A DNA stretch of 64,000 bases from Ruminococcaceae bacterium YRB3002 (GCA_900099715.1 FMTG01000004.1:174671-238670), one strand, 5' to 3'; positions 1 to 9,341 are shown, counted from the first letter of the stretch. The notes: a model not told the origin generated them from the sequence alone. A program made the numbers and translations.

Positions 1-267
1 CTGAGGCTTGCAACCATCGCAGGTTTTGCTTCTGCTTTCGCGGCGTTCCTGTATATGATCTACTATTTCATCCGTGCGGTGATACTCAGGATCTATGATA
101 CAGTTCCGGGCTATCCTTCACTTCTTTGCTTCATCCTCTTTATAGGCGGACTGATCCTCATGGCGCTGGGCGTTCTCGGCGAGTATATCGGAAGAACCTA
201 CATCGAGACTAAGGGAAGGCCGATATATATCACTGCTGAGGATGAGACGACAGGGCGAGATATTTGA
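1..267 (+). CDS. Glycosyltransferase family 2, membrane-anchored C-terminal end (partial)
   Basis: The window opens inside this gene; 88 codons remain, ending in TGA. The visible part has two hydrophobic segments (about residues 6-30 and 39-60), followed by the cytoplasmic tail motif LGEYIGRTYIETKGRP. That two-helix end with GEYIGR is typical of GtrB/DPM1-like enzymes that load a sugar onto undecaprenyl or dolichyl phosphate at the inner face of the membrane. The catalytic domain lies outside the window, so the sugar cannot be inferred. It runs tail to tail into the next minus-strand gene with a 38-bp overlap of the coding ends. Confidence 0.8.
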   Translation: MRLATIAGFASAFAAFLYMIYYFIRAVILRIYDTVPGYPSLLCFILFIGGLILMALGVLGEYIGRTYIETKGRPIYITAEDETTGRDI

Positions 268-1807
268 AGAAGAACGTCTCTGAAGGATTTTCCACGAAGA
301 ACTGATCCTTGATCTTCTCCGCATAATCAGGCTTCGCGATATCGCCGAAAGACACGATATCGTATGTAAACCTTTCTTCCGTCAGGAACGTTGAAGTATA
401 GATTACCGTTGTCATGTAATAGGTTACGTAGCTCATTCCGATCAGCACAAGTGCGAACAGAGCCATCTTTATATGCTCTTTGACTCCCTTGCGCTTCTCG
501 TTTTTGCGCTTCAGCAGGATGTCCTCGGCTGTGTAATCGGATATGCGCTGCGCCATGAATATGCAGAGGATGAACAGTGCCGGCATGCTGGCGCGCATTG
601 TAAAATCGTTGCTCTCGGTGATCTTGTACAGAGGACAGATCAGGAGCATCGCAACAGCTGCCCACAGCATGGGATTTTTGCGCTGACGCCTGTAAACAAA
701 GATAAATGAGGGAAGCACCTCCACCGCCAGGAACAGTACATATACCAGAAGGAATACAGGAATACTCCCGTAGTAGTCCCAGACGAACCCCTTGTCATGC
801 ATGGAGTCTGACTTGGCACTGTAATATGTTCCAAAGACAAACAGGAGTACTGCGGGAACTGCCAGATTGTTGAAGGTAAAAATGTTCAGAACAGACTTCT
901 TCCTGTCCTCTGCCCTCAGGTCCCCGGACAGGAGCCTCACAGCAGCAGGCACTATCATTCCGAAAGTAGCCCACGGAGAGTACGCAAATATCAGTCCCGC
1001 CGTGAGACCGATGCTCCTGTTGTTGCGTGCAAGAAGAAGCATGGTAATGATAAGGTAGCACGGCACGACCTGATGATATACATTCTCCAGATTATTGAAA
1101 TTGCTGATATATGATATATGCGATACCCATCCGTCGATCCAGAACCATCCGTCATAAGGGATTATCTCGTTGATGAGATACGGGATGACATCCAGTCCGC
1201 CAAAACACAGATACATCACAAGAGTCCCGTATGTGGCACGTTTGATATAGATGCACATACCGGTTATGGTGATAAATATGCCTATGCTGTTCCAGATTAT
1301 CAGCGCAATATTGCCCGCGGTAAAACCTGCGATCTTACCGATGAGAGCCGCAGGCATCCAGTAGGTGAAATAATAGACGAACCCCTGATCGCCATTCAGG
1401 TTCAGAAGAGCTCTGACGATCTCATTGCTCTGTTTTGCAGAGTCATAAACGATCGGCCATTTATAATCGATCAGGTCGTTAAGTATCGCCCGCCTGAAAG
1501 CGTGGTCGTATGGTCCCCACATATATTCACCGACGCCGTTTGTTACGGTGACAACTATGGCAAACACGGCTGTGGCTGCGATAAATGCGGCAGGGAACCC
1601 GACATCCTTTACTTCTGTGATCGTCTTGTCCGGTCCTTTGGTGCAGTCTCTTACCGCCAGCACAACGGAAGCGATCAGTATGACACTCAGCGGTATCGAT
1701 ATGTATATCTTGAGATAGCCTAGAAAGAACAGAACCACGGGCAGTGCAAGATACACTATTGCCATGGTAAAGAACGATTTGTAACTGATCCTGATCTTTT
1801 TGTTCAT
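230..1807 (-). CDS. Polytopic membrane protein, possibly GT-C-type glycosyltransferase
   Basis: A protein of about 525 residues with ten or more hydrophobic segments and a short cytoplasmic C-tail. I do not recognise a named family. The first large loop (WGPYDHAFRRAILNDLIDYKWP) carries acidic residues after the first helices, the arrangement used by GT-C glycosyltransferases that take sugars from a polyprenyl carrier. The convergent GtrB-like gene makes a role in surface glycan decoration plausible, but this is inference. The start at 1807 (MNKKIRISYK) is preferred because an upstream in-frame Met would put the start inside the 26-bp palindrome. Confidence 0.6.
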   Translation of the reverse strand: MNKKIRISYKSFFTMAIVYLALPVVLFFLGYLKIYISIPLSVILIASVVLAVRDCTKGPDKTITEVKDVGFPAAFIAATAVFAIVVTVTNGVGEYMWGPYDHAFRRAILNDLIDYKWPIVYDSAKQSNEIVRALLNLNGDQGFVYYFTYWMPAALIGKIAGFTAGNIALIIWNSIGIFITITGMCIYIKRATYGTLVMYLCFGGLDVIPYLINEIIPYDGWFWIDGWVSHISYISNFNNLENVYHQVVPCYLIITMLLLARNNRSIGLTAGLIFAYSPWATFGMIVPAAVRLLSGDLRAEDRKKSVLNIFTFNNLAVPAVLLFVFGTYYSAKSDSMHDKGFVWDYYGSIPVFLLVYVLFLAVEVLPSFIFVYRRQRKNPMLWAAVAMLLICPLYKITESNDFTMRASMPALFILCIFMAQRISDYTAEDILLKRKNEKRKGVKEHIKMALFALVLIGMSYVTYYMTTVIYTSTFLTEERFTYDIVSFGDIAKPDYAEKIKDQFFVENPSETFFFKYLALSSHPQQ

Positions 1808-1825
1808 GCGCTTATTATAACAAAT

Positions 1826-1886
1826 GTGAAATGGGGACGGTTCCTTTTTCATCAAAAAGGTGAAAAAGGAACCGTCCCCATTTCAC
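1826..1886. repeat. Perfect 26-bp inverted repeat, GGGGACGGTTC family, copy 1
   Basis: Arms 1826-1851 and 1861-1886 are perfectly complementary, with a 9-nt loop. Each arm reads GTGAAATGGGGACGGTTC and then a pyrimidine-rich end. The same 18 nt occur again at 51719 and, inverted, near 51970. It sits between the divergent starts of the membrane-protein gene and the Rrf2 gene. It resembles REP-type intergenic palindromes rather than a terminator, since no T-tract of its own leaves the stem. Confidence 0.85.
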
Positions 1887-1895
1887 CACTTCAAA

Positions 1896-1914
1896 ACCTA
1901 CCGTTTTAGTAGTA
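1896..1914 (+). promoter_or_regulatory. Candidate Rrf2-family operator ahead of the regulator gene
   Basis: The sequence is ACCTA, nine bases, then TAGTA, about 45 bp before the start codon and just upstream of an AT-rich -10-like stretch (1916-1927). The cysK promoter carries ACCTA-N9-TAGGT in the same spacing. This suggests the Rrf2 protein encoded at 1960 controls itself and cysK. The -35 element is not clear. Confidence 0.55.
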
Positions 1915-1959
1915 TTATAGTATAAAGCAATCATCATTATTGAACGGAGGCAATAAAGT

Positions 1960-2403
1960 ATGAAGATATCCACTAAAGGAAGATATGCATTAAGGCTGCT
2001 TGTCGAACTGGCATGTCATGACCCGGAAGAGTATGTGGCGCTTAAGGATATTGCCGAATCACAGAACATCTCCAAGAAGTATCTTGAACAGATAGTCCCC
2101 CTTCTCACCAGAGGCAGACTCCTTGCCACCAACAGAGGATATCAGGGCGGTTACCGTCTTGCCCGCGATCCTTCCACTATATCCTGCTGGGAAGTATTGC
2201 ATCTTACCGAAGGAGATATGGCTCCCGTGTCATGTCTTGAGAACGGAATCGAGAATAATGACTGCCCAAGAAGATCGGAATGCCTGACACTACCCGTATG
2301 GAATGGTCTTTACAAAGTGATCCGCGAATATCTTGAAGGTATCTCGATAGAGGACATCGCCACCAACGCCAACGGAACCGGAGGCGATGATTACATTATC
2401 TGA
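1960..2403 (+). CDS. Rrf2 family transcriptional regulator (CymR/IscR-like)
   Basis: A 147-residue protein beginning MKISTKGRYALRLLVELA, the standard winged-helix start of Rrf2 regulators; the recognition helix region includes ISKKYLEQIVPLL, followed by the wing GGYRLAR. Three cysteines (C-x9-C-x5-C, in SCLENGIENNDCPRRSEC) sit where IscR-type members bind an iron-sulfur cluster, although the first gap is longer than the C-x5-C-x5/7-C seen in IscR, so cluster binding is open. The RBS GGAGG is 9 nt from ATG. Its own leader and cysK share an ACCTA-N9-TAG motif, favouring a role like CymR, the cysteine-metabolism repressor. It is the only plus-strand gene between about 0.3 and 52 kb. Confidence 0.9.
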   Translation: MKISTKGRYALRLLVELACHDPEEYVALKDIAESQNISKKYLEQIVPLLTRGRLLATNRGYQGGYRLARDPSTISCWEVLHLTEGDMAPVSCLENGIENNDCPRRSECLTLPVWNGLYKVIREYLEGISIEDIATNANGTGGDDYII

Positions 2404-2412
2404 TCCTTCATT

Positions 2413-3810
2413 TTACTTGCTGCCTTTACCGCTGATAACCGCAGCAAAAGTCTTGAGTATGATCTCCACATCAAGACCCAGGCTGTAGTTCGTGATGTAC
2501 TGTGTATCCAGTGCAACTACCTGCTCAAAGTCTGTGATATCCGAGCGTCCTGATATCTGCCATAATCCCGTAAGACCCGGTTTCATAGCGAGTCTGCTCA
2601 TGTGATGGGGCTTATATCTCTCGAACTCGTCAAGCGTAGGCGGTCTCGTTCCGACAAGGCTCATATCACCCTTAAGGATATTGATAAACTGGGGAAGCTC
2701 ATCTATAGAAGATCTCCTCAGGAACTTCCCTATCGGAATGATCCTCGGGTCGTTCCCGAGTTTGAACATCTGACCCTTGATCTCATTATCTTTCAGAAGT
2801 TCCTTTTTGTGAGCCTCCGCATCGGGGTACATAGTCCTGAACTTGTACATCTTAAAATGCCTTCCGTTAAGTCCTACTCTCACCTGCGAGAATATTACAG
2901 GACCGGGACTCTGTATGAATATTACCGGCGCGAAAATAACAAAACTCACAGCAAGCACGACCAGTCCGACAAGTGATATTCCGATGTCGAATACTCTCTT
3001 CACAAGTTTCTGTCCCGTTGTAATCGGAGAGATAGTTGTGGTGATACAGGTGCTCGTTCCGATCTTGTCTATCCTGACATTCGGCACCTCGTGAACGAAT
3101 ACTTCAGTCATAATGTGAACGATTACACCCATGGACAGGAACCAGTTGATAAGTTTTCCTACGTCCCTTGCCTTGGAACCGATATATACCTCATCAACGA
3201 TATGAGTCCTCAGGAAATCCTGCATCTCCTGTCTGTACATCACCTTGATGCCTTCGATGGGAGTCATCCTCTTCTCCTGATCCAGCAGCATGAATCTGTC
3301 GACTTCAATACTCCCGTTGCTCTTCATCATGATCTGGTTCAGAGTGTTTACCGCATTGTCACGGTAGCAGACTATTATCACGTGAGTCTTGTTTACGGCT
3401 TTCTTAAACCTTCCATAGATTATGATCTTGATGAGCAGTCTCAAAAGATACGAGAATATCAGATTGAACAGGAAAAGAAGTCCGATAAAGAGACGTGATA
3501 CCTCGTCTGTCTCCTTCATTATAAAAAGTATCACCAGGAGTACGGCAAGCATCTCTATATCAACAAGCAGAACATTGCTGAACTCCTTAAGATAGCCGCG
3601 TTTCAGTATCCCGCTGTGGATCGGCTGCGCCAGAATGATAAAGAGATATGAGAAGAACAGGATTATATTGATCTGTCTGTAATTGGCAACCTCTGAATTC
3701 TCGAGCACGAACCTCAGATAATAGGCAATAAGGAACGATACCTCCAGCGCAAACATGTCGGAGATTATGAATTCAATGTGCTTAGCTCTTGAACTTATAT
3801 TGCCTTCCAT
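2413..3810 (-). CDS. Undecaprenyl-phosphate sugar phosphotransferase (WbaP/WcaJ type)
   Basis: A 465-residue enzyme that starts surface polysaccharide synthesis by moving a sugar phosphate from a nucleotide sugar to undecaprenyl phosphate. About four N-terminal membrane helices (residues 10-135) are followed by a cytosolic Rossmann-like part, a further hydrophobic hairpin (VFDIGISLVGLVVLAV) and the catalytic domain. Hallmarks present: KMYKFRTM, RRSSIDELPQF, GDMSLVGTRP and KPGLTGLWQISGRS. Length fits the polyprenyl glycosylphosphotransferase family. No polysaccharide cluster is seen next to it apart from the glycosyltransferase end at 1-267. The sugar specificity cannot be read from the sequence. 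Confidence 0.92.
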   Translation of the reverse strand: MEGNISSRAKHIEFIISDMFALEVSFLIAYYLRFVLENSEVANYRQINIILFFSYLFIILAQPIHSGILKRGYLKEFSNVLLVDIEMLAVLLVILFIMKETDEVSRLFIGLLFLFNLIFSYLLRLLIKIIIYGRFKKAVNKTHVIIVCYRDNAVNTLNQIMMKSNGSIEVDRFMLLDQEKRMTPIEGIKVMYRQEMQDFLRTHIVDEVYIGSKARDVGKLINWFLSMGVIVHIMTEVFVHEVPNVRIDKIGTSTCITTTISPITTGQKLVKRVFDIGISLVGLVVLAVSFVIFAPVIFIQSPGPVIFSQVRVGLNGRHFKMYKFRTMYPDAEAHKKELLKDNEIKGQMFKLGNDPRIIPIGKFLRRSSIDELPQFINILKGDMSLVGTRPPTLDEFERYKPHHMSRLAMKPGLTGLWQISGRSDITDFEQVVALDTQYITNYSLGLDVEIILKTFAAVISGKGSK

Positions 3811-3882
3811 ACATTATCCCTACTGTATCGTCACGTGAATATTAGCATTTTAGGCATTATGGTGCGATATGAATACTTGCAC

Positions 3883-3925
3883 ATAAAAATACTGCCGTCC
3901 TGACATTTATCATGTCAAAACGGCA
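3883..3925 (-). terminator. Rho-independent terminator after cysK
   Basis: On the minus strand TGCCGTTTTGACA (3925-3913) pairs with TGTCAGGACGGCA (3905-3893) and is followed by a TATTTTTAT run. It lies about 36 bp past the cysK stop and closes that unit. Confidence 0.8.
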
Positions 3926-3960
3926 ATACGTGTATTTATGAGGTATTCGGTCGTTATTTA

Positions 3961-4893
3961 TCAGTTATCGCTGAACAGTGCAGTTGAGAGATATCTGTCT
4001 CCTGTATCAGGAAGCAGCACAACTATATTCTTGCCTTCAAATTCAGGTCTCTTAGCCAGTTCCTTGGCAGCCCAAAGTGCGGCACCTGAAGAGATTCCGA
4101 CAAGGACACCCTCCTGCTTTGCAAAACTCCTTCCCGTCGCGAAAGCATCTTCATTCTCTACCGGGATGACCTCGTCATAAACTTCTGTGTTAAGTGTCTC
4201 AGGTACAAATCCTGCACCAATGCCCTGGATCTTATGAGGTCCTGCAACACCCTTGGAGAGTACTGGAGAAGTAGCAGGCTCAACTGCAAATACCTTAACG
4301 TCAGGGTTCTGCTCCTTAAGATACTCACCTGTACCGGTTACAGTACCGCCGGTTCCGACACCTGCAATAAAAGCATCTACCTTGCCATCCAGATCCTTCC
4401 AGATCTCAGGACCGGTCGTGGCTTTATGGATCGCGGGATTAGCCTGGTTTGTGAACTGGCTGGGGATAAAGCTTCCCGGTGTCTGGGCTGCGATCTCCTC
4501 TGCCTTGGCGATGGCGCCCTTCATTCCCTTGCTTCCGTCAGTAAGAACAAGTTCTGCGCCGTAAGCCTTGAGAAGGTTTCTTCTCTCAACGCTCATTGTC
4601 TCAGGCATCGTAAGGATGATCCTGTATCCCCTTGCAGCTGCCACTGAAGCAAGTCCGATTCCCGTATTGCCGCTGGTGGGCTCGATGATAACGGAATCCT
4701 TTGTAAGAAGACCCTTGGCCTCAGCGTCGTCGATCATCGCCTTGGCGATCCTGTCCTTTACGCTTCCTGCAGGATTAAAGTATTCCAGTTTTGCATAAAT
4801 GTTTGCCTTCAGGTCATTAGCCTTGATGAAGTTGTTGACCTTAAGCAGCGGTGTGCCTCCGACCAGTTCTGTGATTGTGTTGTAAACAGCCAT
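3961..4893 (-). CDS. cysK: Cysteine synthase A (O-acetylserine sulfhydrylase)
   Basis: A 310-residue PLP enzyme making L-cysteine from O-acetylserine and sulfide. The PLP lysine is K46 in NPAGSVKDR; the substrate loop PTSGNTG is at residues 72-78; the phosphate-binding loop GTGGT and the late GISSGAAL motif are present. Length matches CysK. The start has GGAGG 6 nt upstream of ATG. It is a single-gene unit with its own sigma-A promoter and terminator. An operator-like ACCTA-N9-TAGGT sits at the likely transcription start, consistent with repression by the Rrf2 regulator encoded about 1.6 kb away. Confidence 0.96.
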   Translation of the reverse strand: MAVYNTITELVGGTPLLKVNNFIKANDLKANIYAKLEYFNPAGSVKDRIAKAMIDDAEAKGLLTKDSVIIEPTSGNTGIGLASVAAARGYRIILTMPETMSVERRNLLKAYGAELVLTDGSKGMKGAIAKAEEIAAQTPGSFIPSQFTNQANPAIHKATTGPEIWKDLDGKVDAFIAGVGTGGTVTGTGEYLKEQNPDVKVFAVEPATSPVLSKGVAGPHKIQGIGAGFVPETLNTEVYDEVIPVENEDAFATGRSFAKQEGVLVGISSGAALWAAKELAKRPEFEGKNIVVLLPDTGDRYLSTALFSDN

Positions 4894-4936
4894 ATTGTAC
4901 CTCCTGTTATATTAGTCTTGGTGAAGCTGTGACATC

Positions 4937-4986
4937 ACCTACCATTTCTATAGGTTTTATTCTAACACGTTATCGCTGTTTGTCAA
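4937..4986 (-). promoter_or_regulatory. cysK promoter with overlapping Rrf2-type operator
   Basis: On the minus strand, -35 TTGACA (4986-4981) and -10 TAGAAT (4964-4959) are 16 bp apart. Just downstream, the palindrome ACCTA-TAGAAATGG-TAGGT (4955-4937) covers the expected start point. The same half-sites with the same 9-bp spacing lie before the Rrf2 gene at 1896-1914. Confidence 0.75.
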
Positions 4987-5004
4987 CAACAAATCTTACG
5001 GGCA

Positions 5005-5038
5005 TAAAATTATCCCCCGGCCAGCATGACCGGGGGAT
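5005..5038 (-). terminator. Terminator after the cyclophilin gene
   Basis: On the minus strand ATCCCCCGG pairs with CCGGGGGAT (5038-5030 and 5020-5012; 9-nt loop), followed by AATTTTATG. It lies 24 bp past the cyclophilin stop. Confidence 0.8.
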
Positions 5039-5062
5039 CGTAATACCAGTCAGATAAACTGT

Positions 5063-5548
5063 TTACAGCTGAACAGTCACTACCTCGATAACCTGCGGTT
5101 CCAGAGGCTTATCCATATAATCAGTTCTCACGTTTGCGATCCTGTCAACAACATCCATACCTTCGAACACCTTGCCGAATGCAGCATACTGTCCGTCAAG
5201 ATGGGGGCTTGTCTCATGCATGATGAAGAACTGTGATCCGGCAGAGTTGGGATCCATTGCTCTGGCCATTGAGAGAACACCTCTCTCATGCTTCAGGGGA
5301 TTGTTTACGCCATTAGCCGCAAACTCGCCCTTGATCGTATATCCGGGGCCGCCCATTCCTGTACCTTCCGGGCATCCGCCCTGGATCATGAATCCGGGGA
5401 TAACCCTGTGGAATATCAGACCGTTATAGAAGCCTTTGCCTGCAAGCTTAATAAAGTTGTCAACCGAGATGGGAGCGATATCCGGATACAGCTCCGCCTT
5501 GATAACTCCGCCGTCCTTCATCTCTATCGTTACTATAGGGTTTGCCAT
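5063..5548 (-). CDS. Peptidyl-prolyl cis-trans isomerase, cyclophilin type
   Basis: A 161-residue single-domain cyclophilin that speeds proline isomerisation in folding proteins. There is no signal peptide, so it should be cytosolic. The active-site arginine sits in [13 protein letters not shown] (R48), and the other pocket motifs GSQFFI and [11 protein letters not shown] are present. The start codon overlaps the pncB stop by one base (TAATG), which implies translational coupling with pncB. Close to B. subtilis PpiB in size and layout. Confidence 0.93.
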   Translation of the reverse strand: MANPIVTIEMKDGGVIKAELYPDIAPISVDNFIKLAGKGFYNGLIFHRVIPGFMIQGGCPEGTGMGGPGYTIKGEFAANGVNNPLKHERGVLSMARAMDPNSAGSQFFIMHETSPHLDGQYAAFGKVFEGMDVVDRIANVRTDYMDKPLEPQVIEVVTVQL

Positions 5549-7023
5549 TATTTCTTATCTCCTTTACGTGAATGTCTGAACTGATGCAGTATGTCATCTT
5601 TGATCTGCCAGAGCTTGGGTGACAGGTCAACATAGTAGTTATGAGGGTTCTCGAATCTCTTAACGGAATCCCAGAGAGTATCGATCTCTTTCGTGCAGTA
5701 GTTGCGCAGCTCTGTCATTGTAGGCTTCTCATATACGAGCTTGCCTCCGTCGAAGATCTTAACCAGAAGTTTCCTTGTTGTATAGTTCTCAAGAACCTTT
5801 GCCTTCCATGTCTCAATAGGATCGAAGATCTCATAAGGCTCGCCGTCAGGGATCTCCTCACCCTCAACAAACAGAACATCGGCCATAGCCTTGCCTGTAG
5901 CCTTGTCATAGAATCTTACGATCTCCTTGTTGCAGGGTGTTGTTACCTTGCCGGCGTTCTCGGAGATCTTCATCTTGGGGATCACATTGCCGTTCTCATC
6001 CTCAACTGCGCAGATCTTATAAACGCCTCCGAATACAGGCTCAGCCTTGGAAGTGATAAGTCTCTCGCCCACACCGAAAGAATCAATGCATGCACCCTGA
6101 CTGATAAGGTCTCTGATAAGATACTCATCGAGTGCGTTGGAAACTGTGATCTTACAATCTGTAAGTCCTGCTTCATCGAGCATCTTACGTGCCTTCTGTG
6201 TCATGTATGTAAGGTCGCCAGAATCGATACGGATTCCAAGAAGGCGCTTGCCCATCGGCTCAAGTACTTCCTTGGCACATCTGATGGCATTGGGGATACC
6301 GCTCTTCAGAACATCGTATGTATCAACCAGGAGAAGTGTCTTGTCGGGATATGATTCCGCATATGCCTTGAAAGCCTCGAACTCATCGTCGTAGAGCATA
6401 ACCCAGCTGTGAGCCATAGTACCTGACAACGGAATATCGAACTGCTGACCGCAGATCGTACATGATGTTCCTGCAACACCAGCGATGTATGCAGCTCTGG
6501 CACCAAGTACTGAAGCATCAAAGCCCTGCGCACGTCTCGCACCGAACTCCATGATGGGACGTCCCTCGGCAGCCCTTACGATACGTGCCGTCTTGGTGGC
6601 GATAAGGCTCTGGTGGTTGATCGTACAGAGAAGCGCCGTCTCAAGAAGCTGTGCCTGGATAACAGGTCCTCTTACCTTGACCAGAGGCTCCCTCGGGAAT
6701 ACGACAGTTCCTTCCGGGATAGCCCATACATCACATGTGAATTCGAAATTCCTCAGATAGTCGATAAACTTCTCATCGAATCCGTAATTAGCCAGGAACA
6801 CAAGATCCTCTTCCGTGAATCTCAGATTATTGAGATAATCGATAACCTGCTCCAGACCTGCTATTATGGCATATCCGCCATCCTCGGGGACATTCCTGAA
6901 GAACATATCGAAATAAACGATCTTGTCCTTGTTGCCGCCGTCAAGATATCCCTTGCCCATGGTGAGCTCGTAGAAATCGGTCAGGAGGCTCATGTTCGTT
7001 CTGTCATTCCACATACCGGTCAT
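5548..7023 (-). CDS. pncB: Nicotinate phosphoribosyltransferase
   Basis: A 491-residue enzyme of the NAD salvage pathway, joining nicotinate and PRPP with ATP hydrolysis to give nicotinate mononucleotide. Family features: N-terminal [15 protein letters not shown], then EFGARRAQG, the histidine region [10 protein letters not shown], and DSGDLTYM of the PRPP site. Length agrees with the longer Gram-positive type. First gene of a two-gene unit with the cyclophilin (TAATG junction). A terminator for the upstream SPFH gene ends only 22 bp before its start, so its own promoter must lie there or transcription reads through. Confidence 0.94.
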   Translation of the reverse strand: MTGMWNDRTNMSLLTDFYELTMGKGYLDGGNKDKIVYFDMFFRNVPEDGGYAIIAGLEQVIDYLNNLRFTEEDLVFLANYGFDEKFIDYLRNFEFTCDVWAIPEGTVVFPREPLVKVRGPVIQAQLLETALLCTINHQSLIATKTARIVRAAEGRPIMEFGARRAQGFDASVLGARAAYIAGVAGTSCTICGQQFDIPLSGTMAHSWVMLYDDEFEAFKAYAESYPDKTLLLVDTYDVLKSGIPNAIRCAKEVLEPMGKRLLGIRIDSGDLTYMTQKARKMLDEAGLTDCKITVSNALDEYLIRDLISQGACIDSFGVGERLITSKAEPVFGGVYKICAVEDENGNVIPKMKISENAGKVTTPCNKEIVRFYDKATGKAMADVLFVEGEEIPDGEPYEIFDPIETWKAKVLENYTTRKLLVKIFDGGKLVYEKPTMTELRNYCTKEIDTLWDSVKRFENPHNYYVDLSPKLWQIKDDILHQFRHSRKGDKK

Positions 7024-7044
7024 TTTGTTTACCTCTTTTCTTTA

Positions 7045-7086
7045 TAAAAAATGCTCCGGAGGGCCTGTAAGGGAGACCCCCGGAGC
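7045..7086 (-). terminator. Terminator after the SPFH gene
   Basis: On the minus strand GCTCCGG (7086-7080) pairs with CCGGAGC (7059-7053) around a GC-rich inner part, followed by ATTTTTTATA. It lies 17 bp past the SPFH stop codon. Confidence 0.8.
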
Positions 7087-7102
7087 GGTAATGCCTAAAC
7101 TG

Positions 7103-8044
7103 TTACTCTTTGTCCTTCACTATTTCTTTGATAGATGTGGCAAGTGATGCCATACCTTGGAGATCCGAAGGAATAATGATCTTTGTTGACTTGCCGTCAC
7201 CGATCTTCTCGAGGGCTTCAAGTCCTTTGATGGCGATAAGGCCGTCATCCGCACCTACATCCTTGATCATCTGGAGACCCTTTGCAGTCGCTTCCTGAAC
7301 TGCGAGGATAGCCTGTGCCTGACCTTCAGCTTCCTTGATGGCAGCCTGCTTCTTAGCCTCAGCTCTCAGGATAGCCGCTTCCTTCTCACCTTCCGCAACT
7401 CTGATGGCAGATTCCTTCTGACCTTCTGCGATGAGGATCTGCTCTCTCTTCTCACGCTCAGCCTTCATCTGCTTCTCCATCGCATTCTGGATCTCGCGGG
7501 GAGGGATGATGTTCTTCAGCTCAACACGGTTGACCTTGATACCCCATGGGTCTGTTGCCTCATCAAGGATCTCTCTCATTTTCGTATTGATGATGTCACG
7601 GCTTGTGAGAGTCTGGTCGAGTTCCAGGTCACCGATGATATTACGGAGCGTTGTTGCCGACAGGTTCTCGATAGCCATGATAGGACGCTCGATACCGTAT
7701 GCATAGAGCTTGGGATCCACGATCTGATAGAACAGGACCGTGTCGATCTGCATGGTAACGTTATCCTTTGTGATAACGGCCTGGGGAGCGAAGTCTGCAA
7801 CCTTCTCCTTCAGTGATATCTTCTTGGCGACCTTGTCGATAACAGGCCACTTAAAGTGAATTCCCGTGTTCCATGTTGCTCTGTATCCGCCGAACCTCTC
7901 GACGATAAAAGTTGTTGCCTGCGGAACGATCTTGATGCAGCTGATCGCAAGAACAAGAACGATTACCGCAATGATGATGAGCGCAACGATACCTCCACCC
8001 AAAGCTACTGTCGATGCGCGTGCTGCTGCAAATGCTGATAACAT
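7103..8044 (-). CDS. SPFH/Band 7 domain protein (stomatin/QmcA-like)
   Basis: A 313-residue membrane-anchored scaffold. An N-terminal hydrophobic segment (about residues 17-37) precedes the Band 7 domain (IVPQATTFIVERFGGY to about residue 190). A long Ala/Glu/Lys-rich coiled coil follows (AEREKREQILIAEGQKES onward), with a short C-terminal hydrophobic stretch. Such proteins form ring or lattice assemblies in membrane microdomains. The gene lies 15 bp after an NfeD gene; NfeD-SPFH pairs are a known conserved unit. RBS AGGAGG is 8 nt upstream of ATG. Confidence 0.93.
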   Translation of the reverse strand: MLSAFAAARASTVALGGGIVALIIIAVIVLVLAISCIKIVPQATTFIVERFGGYRATWNTGIHFKWPVIDKVAKKISLKEKVADFAPQAVITKDNVTMQIDTVLFYQIVDPKLYAYGIERPIMAIENLSATTLRNIIGDLELDQTLTSRDIINTKMREILDEATDPWGIKVNRVELKNIIPPREIQNAMEKQMKAEREKREQILIAEGQKESAIRVAEGEKEAAILRAEAKKQAAIKEAEGQAQAILAVQEATAKGLQMIKDVGADDGLIAIKGLEALEKIGDGKSTKIIIPSDLQGMASLATSIKEIVKDKE

Positions 8045-8059
8045 AATACTAACCTCCTG

Positions 8060-8503
8060 TTATTCTTTGATTTCTTCTACTACGAGCTTTACGCCCTCAA
8101 GTCCCAGGACCATGATCCTGGCACCTTCGTTGATATTGGAGTCCGCCTTGGCGCTCCATACCTGTCCTATTACCTTTACCTGTCCTTTGCCCTCGATCGG
8201 ATCGATAGCCTTGATGACTATGCCTTCCTGACCTATCGTACGGTCTGCATTGGTAGGCTCTGTGCCTCTTCCCTTCCTGTCGATGGCAGGTCTGATCCAT
8301 ATGAAGCAAACGATAAAACTGATAATGGACACGATGATCATCGTTATGATCTGCGCAACAACAGGTGCACCGCAGAAATCCATGATCATAGCCACCCCTG
8401 ATCCGATAGCAAACCACACTGTCGTAAGACCGAGTGTCATTGCTTCTATTATCGCGAAAATAATAAGAAGTATCAGCCAGAGGACCCACATAGGAATACT
8501 CAT
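8060..8503 (-). CDS. NfeD family membrane protein
   Basis: A short NfeD protein of 147 residues. Three hydrophobic segments fill residues 1-75 (LWLILLIIFAIIEAMTLGL onward). A soluble C-terminal OB-fold domain follows, with the typical stretch IGQEGIVIKAIDPIEGKGQVKV. It partners the SPFH protein encoded next. An in-frame TTG six bases upstream is too close to GGAGG; the ATG at 8503 has an 8-nt spacing and was chosen. Confidence 0.92.
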   Translation of the reverse strand: MSIPMWVLWLILLIIFAIIEAMTLGLTTVWFAIGSGVAMIMDFCGAPVVAQIITMIIVSIISFIVCFIWIRPAIDRKGRGTEPTNADRTIGQEGIVIKAIDPIEGKGQVKVIGQVWSAKADSNINEGARIMVLGLEGVKLVVEEIKE

Positions 8504-8588
8504 ACCCAAATCCTCCTTTATATAAAAATAGATGCCCTATCCCTTACTCCGGCACCGATAAAATTATACTACAAGGATATTACCGTTT

Positions 8589-9341
8589 TCAATAAAAATC
8601 GGTGTACACGCGTTCCAGCATAAGCCCTTCAGGAGGAAGTGTCTTGCCGGCTTTCGACCTGTCACAGGAAGCGATTATCCCGGGGATCTCACCGGCTGTT
8701 ATCTTACCTGTTCCGACGTAATAAAGCGTGCCGGCGATTATGCGCACCATGTTGTAAAGAAACGCCTCTCCTGTCACCCTTATCTCTATTATCCCCGGCT
8801 TATCTTCGGGCGCATCCACCGTAACTTTGCTGATACGCCTTACTGTCGTCTCCTGGCTTCCGCCTGCCGCACAGAACGCAGCGAAATCATGCTCTCCCTC
8901 AAAATGCATTGCCGCCTTCTTCATCTCCTCAATGTCACAGGGATATGAAGAATAATATGAGTATCGTGCCCACAGGGGACTTCTGACAGGAGAACTGTAT
9001 ATCCTGTAGCAGTATGTCTTTCCCCTGCAGGAGAATCTGGCCGAGAAACTGTCATCCACATACATTGCCTTACGGACTGCTATATCATTCGGGAGCAACG
9101 CATTAAGCGCCAGCGGGATCTTCCCCTCGGGAATATCAAACGGGGCATCGTAGGAACTCATGTGTTCCGCCGCATGCACGCCGGAATCAGTCCTGGAACA
9201 CCCCGTTATCTTTATCTCTGTCTTATACAGTTCACCCAGAGCCTTCTCGAGAACTCCCTGCACTGATCTGCCGTTGTTCTGTATCTGAAATCCGACAAAA
9301 TCCGTACCGTCAAATTCTACGAAGACAAGGACCCTGCTCAT
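8589..9341 (-). CDS. truA: tRNA pseudouridine(38-40) synthase
   Basis: A 250-residue enzyme that isomerises uridines 38-40 in the anticodon arm of tRNAs. The catalytic aspartate is D52 in CSRTDSGVHA; the typical start VFVEFDGTDFVGFQ and the late LYNMVRIIAGTL motif are present. Length fits TruA. Its start overlaps the glucokinase stop by one base (TAATG), so the two genes are probably translated in sequence from the promoter at 10358-10385. Confidence 0.95.
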   Translation of the reverse strand: MSRVLVFVEFDGTDFVGFQIQNNGRSVQGVLEKALGELYKTEIKITGCSRTDSGVHAAEHMSSYDAPFDIPEGKIPLALNALLPNDIAVRKAMYVDDSFSARFSCRGKTYCYRIYSSPVRSPLWARYSYYSSYPCDIEEMKKAAMHFEGEHDFAAFCAAGGSQETTVRRISKVTVDAPEDKPGIIEIRVTGEAFLYNMVRIIAGTLYYVGTGKITAGEIPGIIASCDRSKAGKTLPPEGLMLERVYTDFY

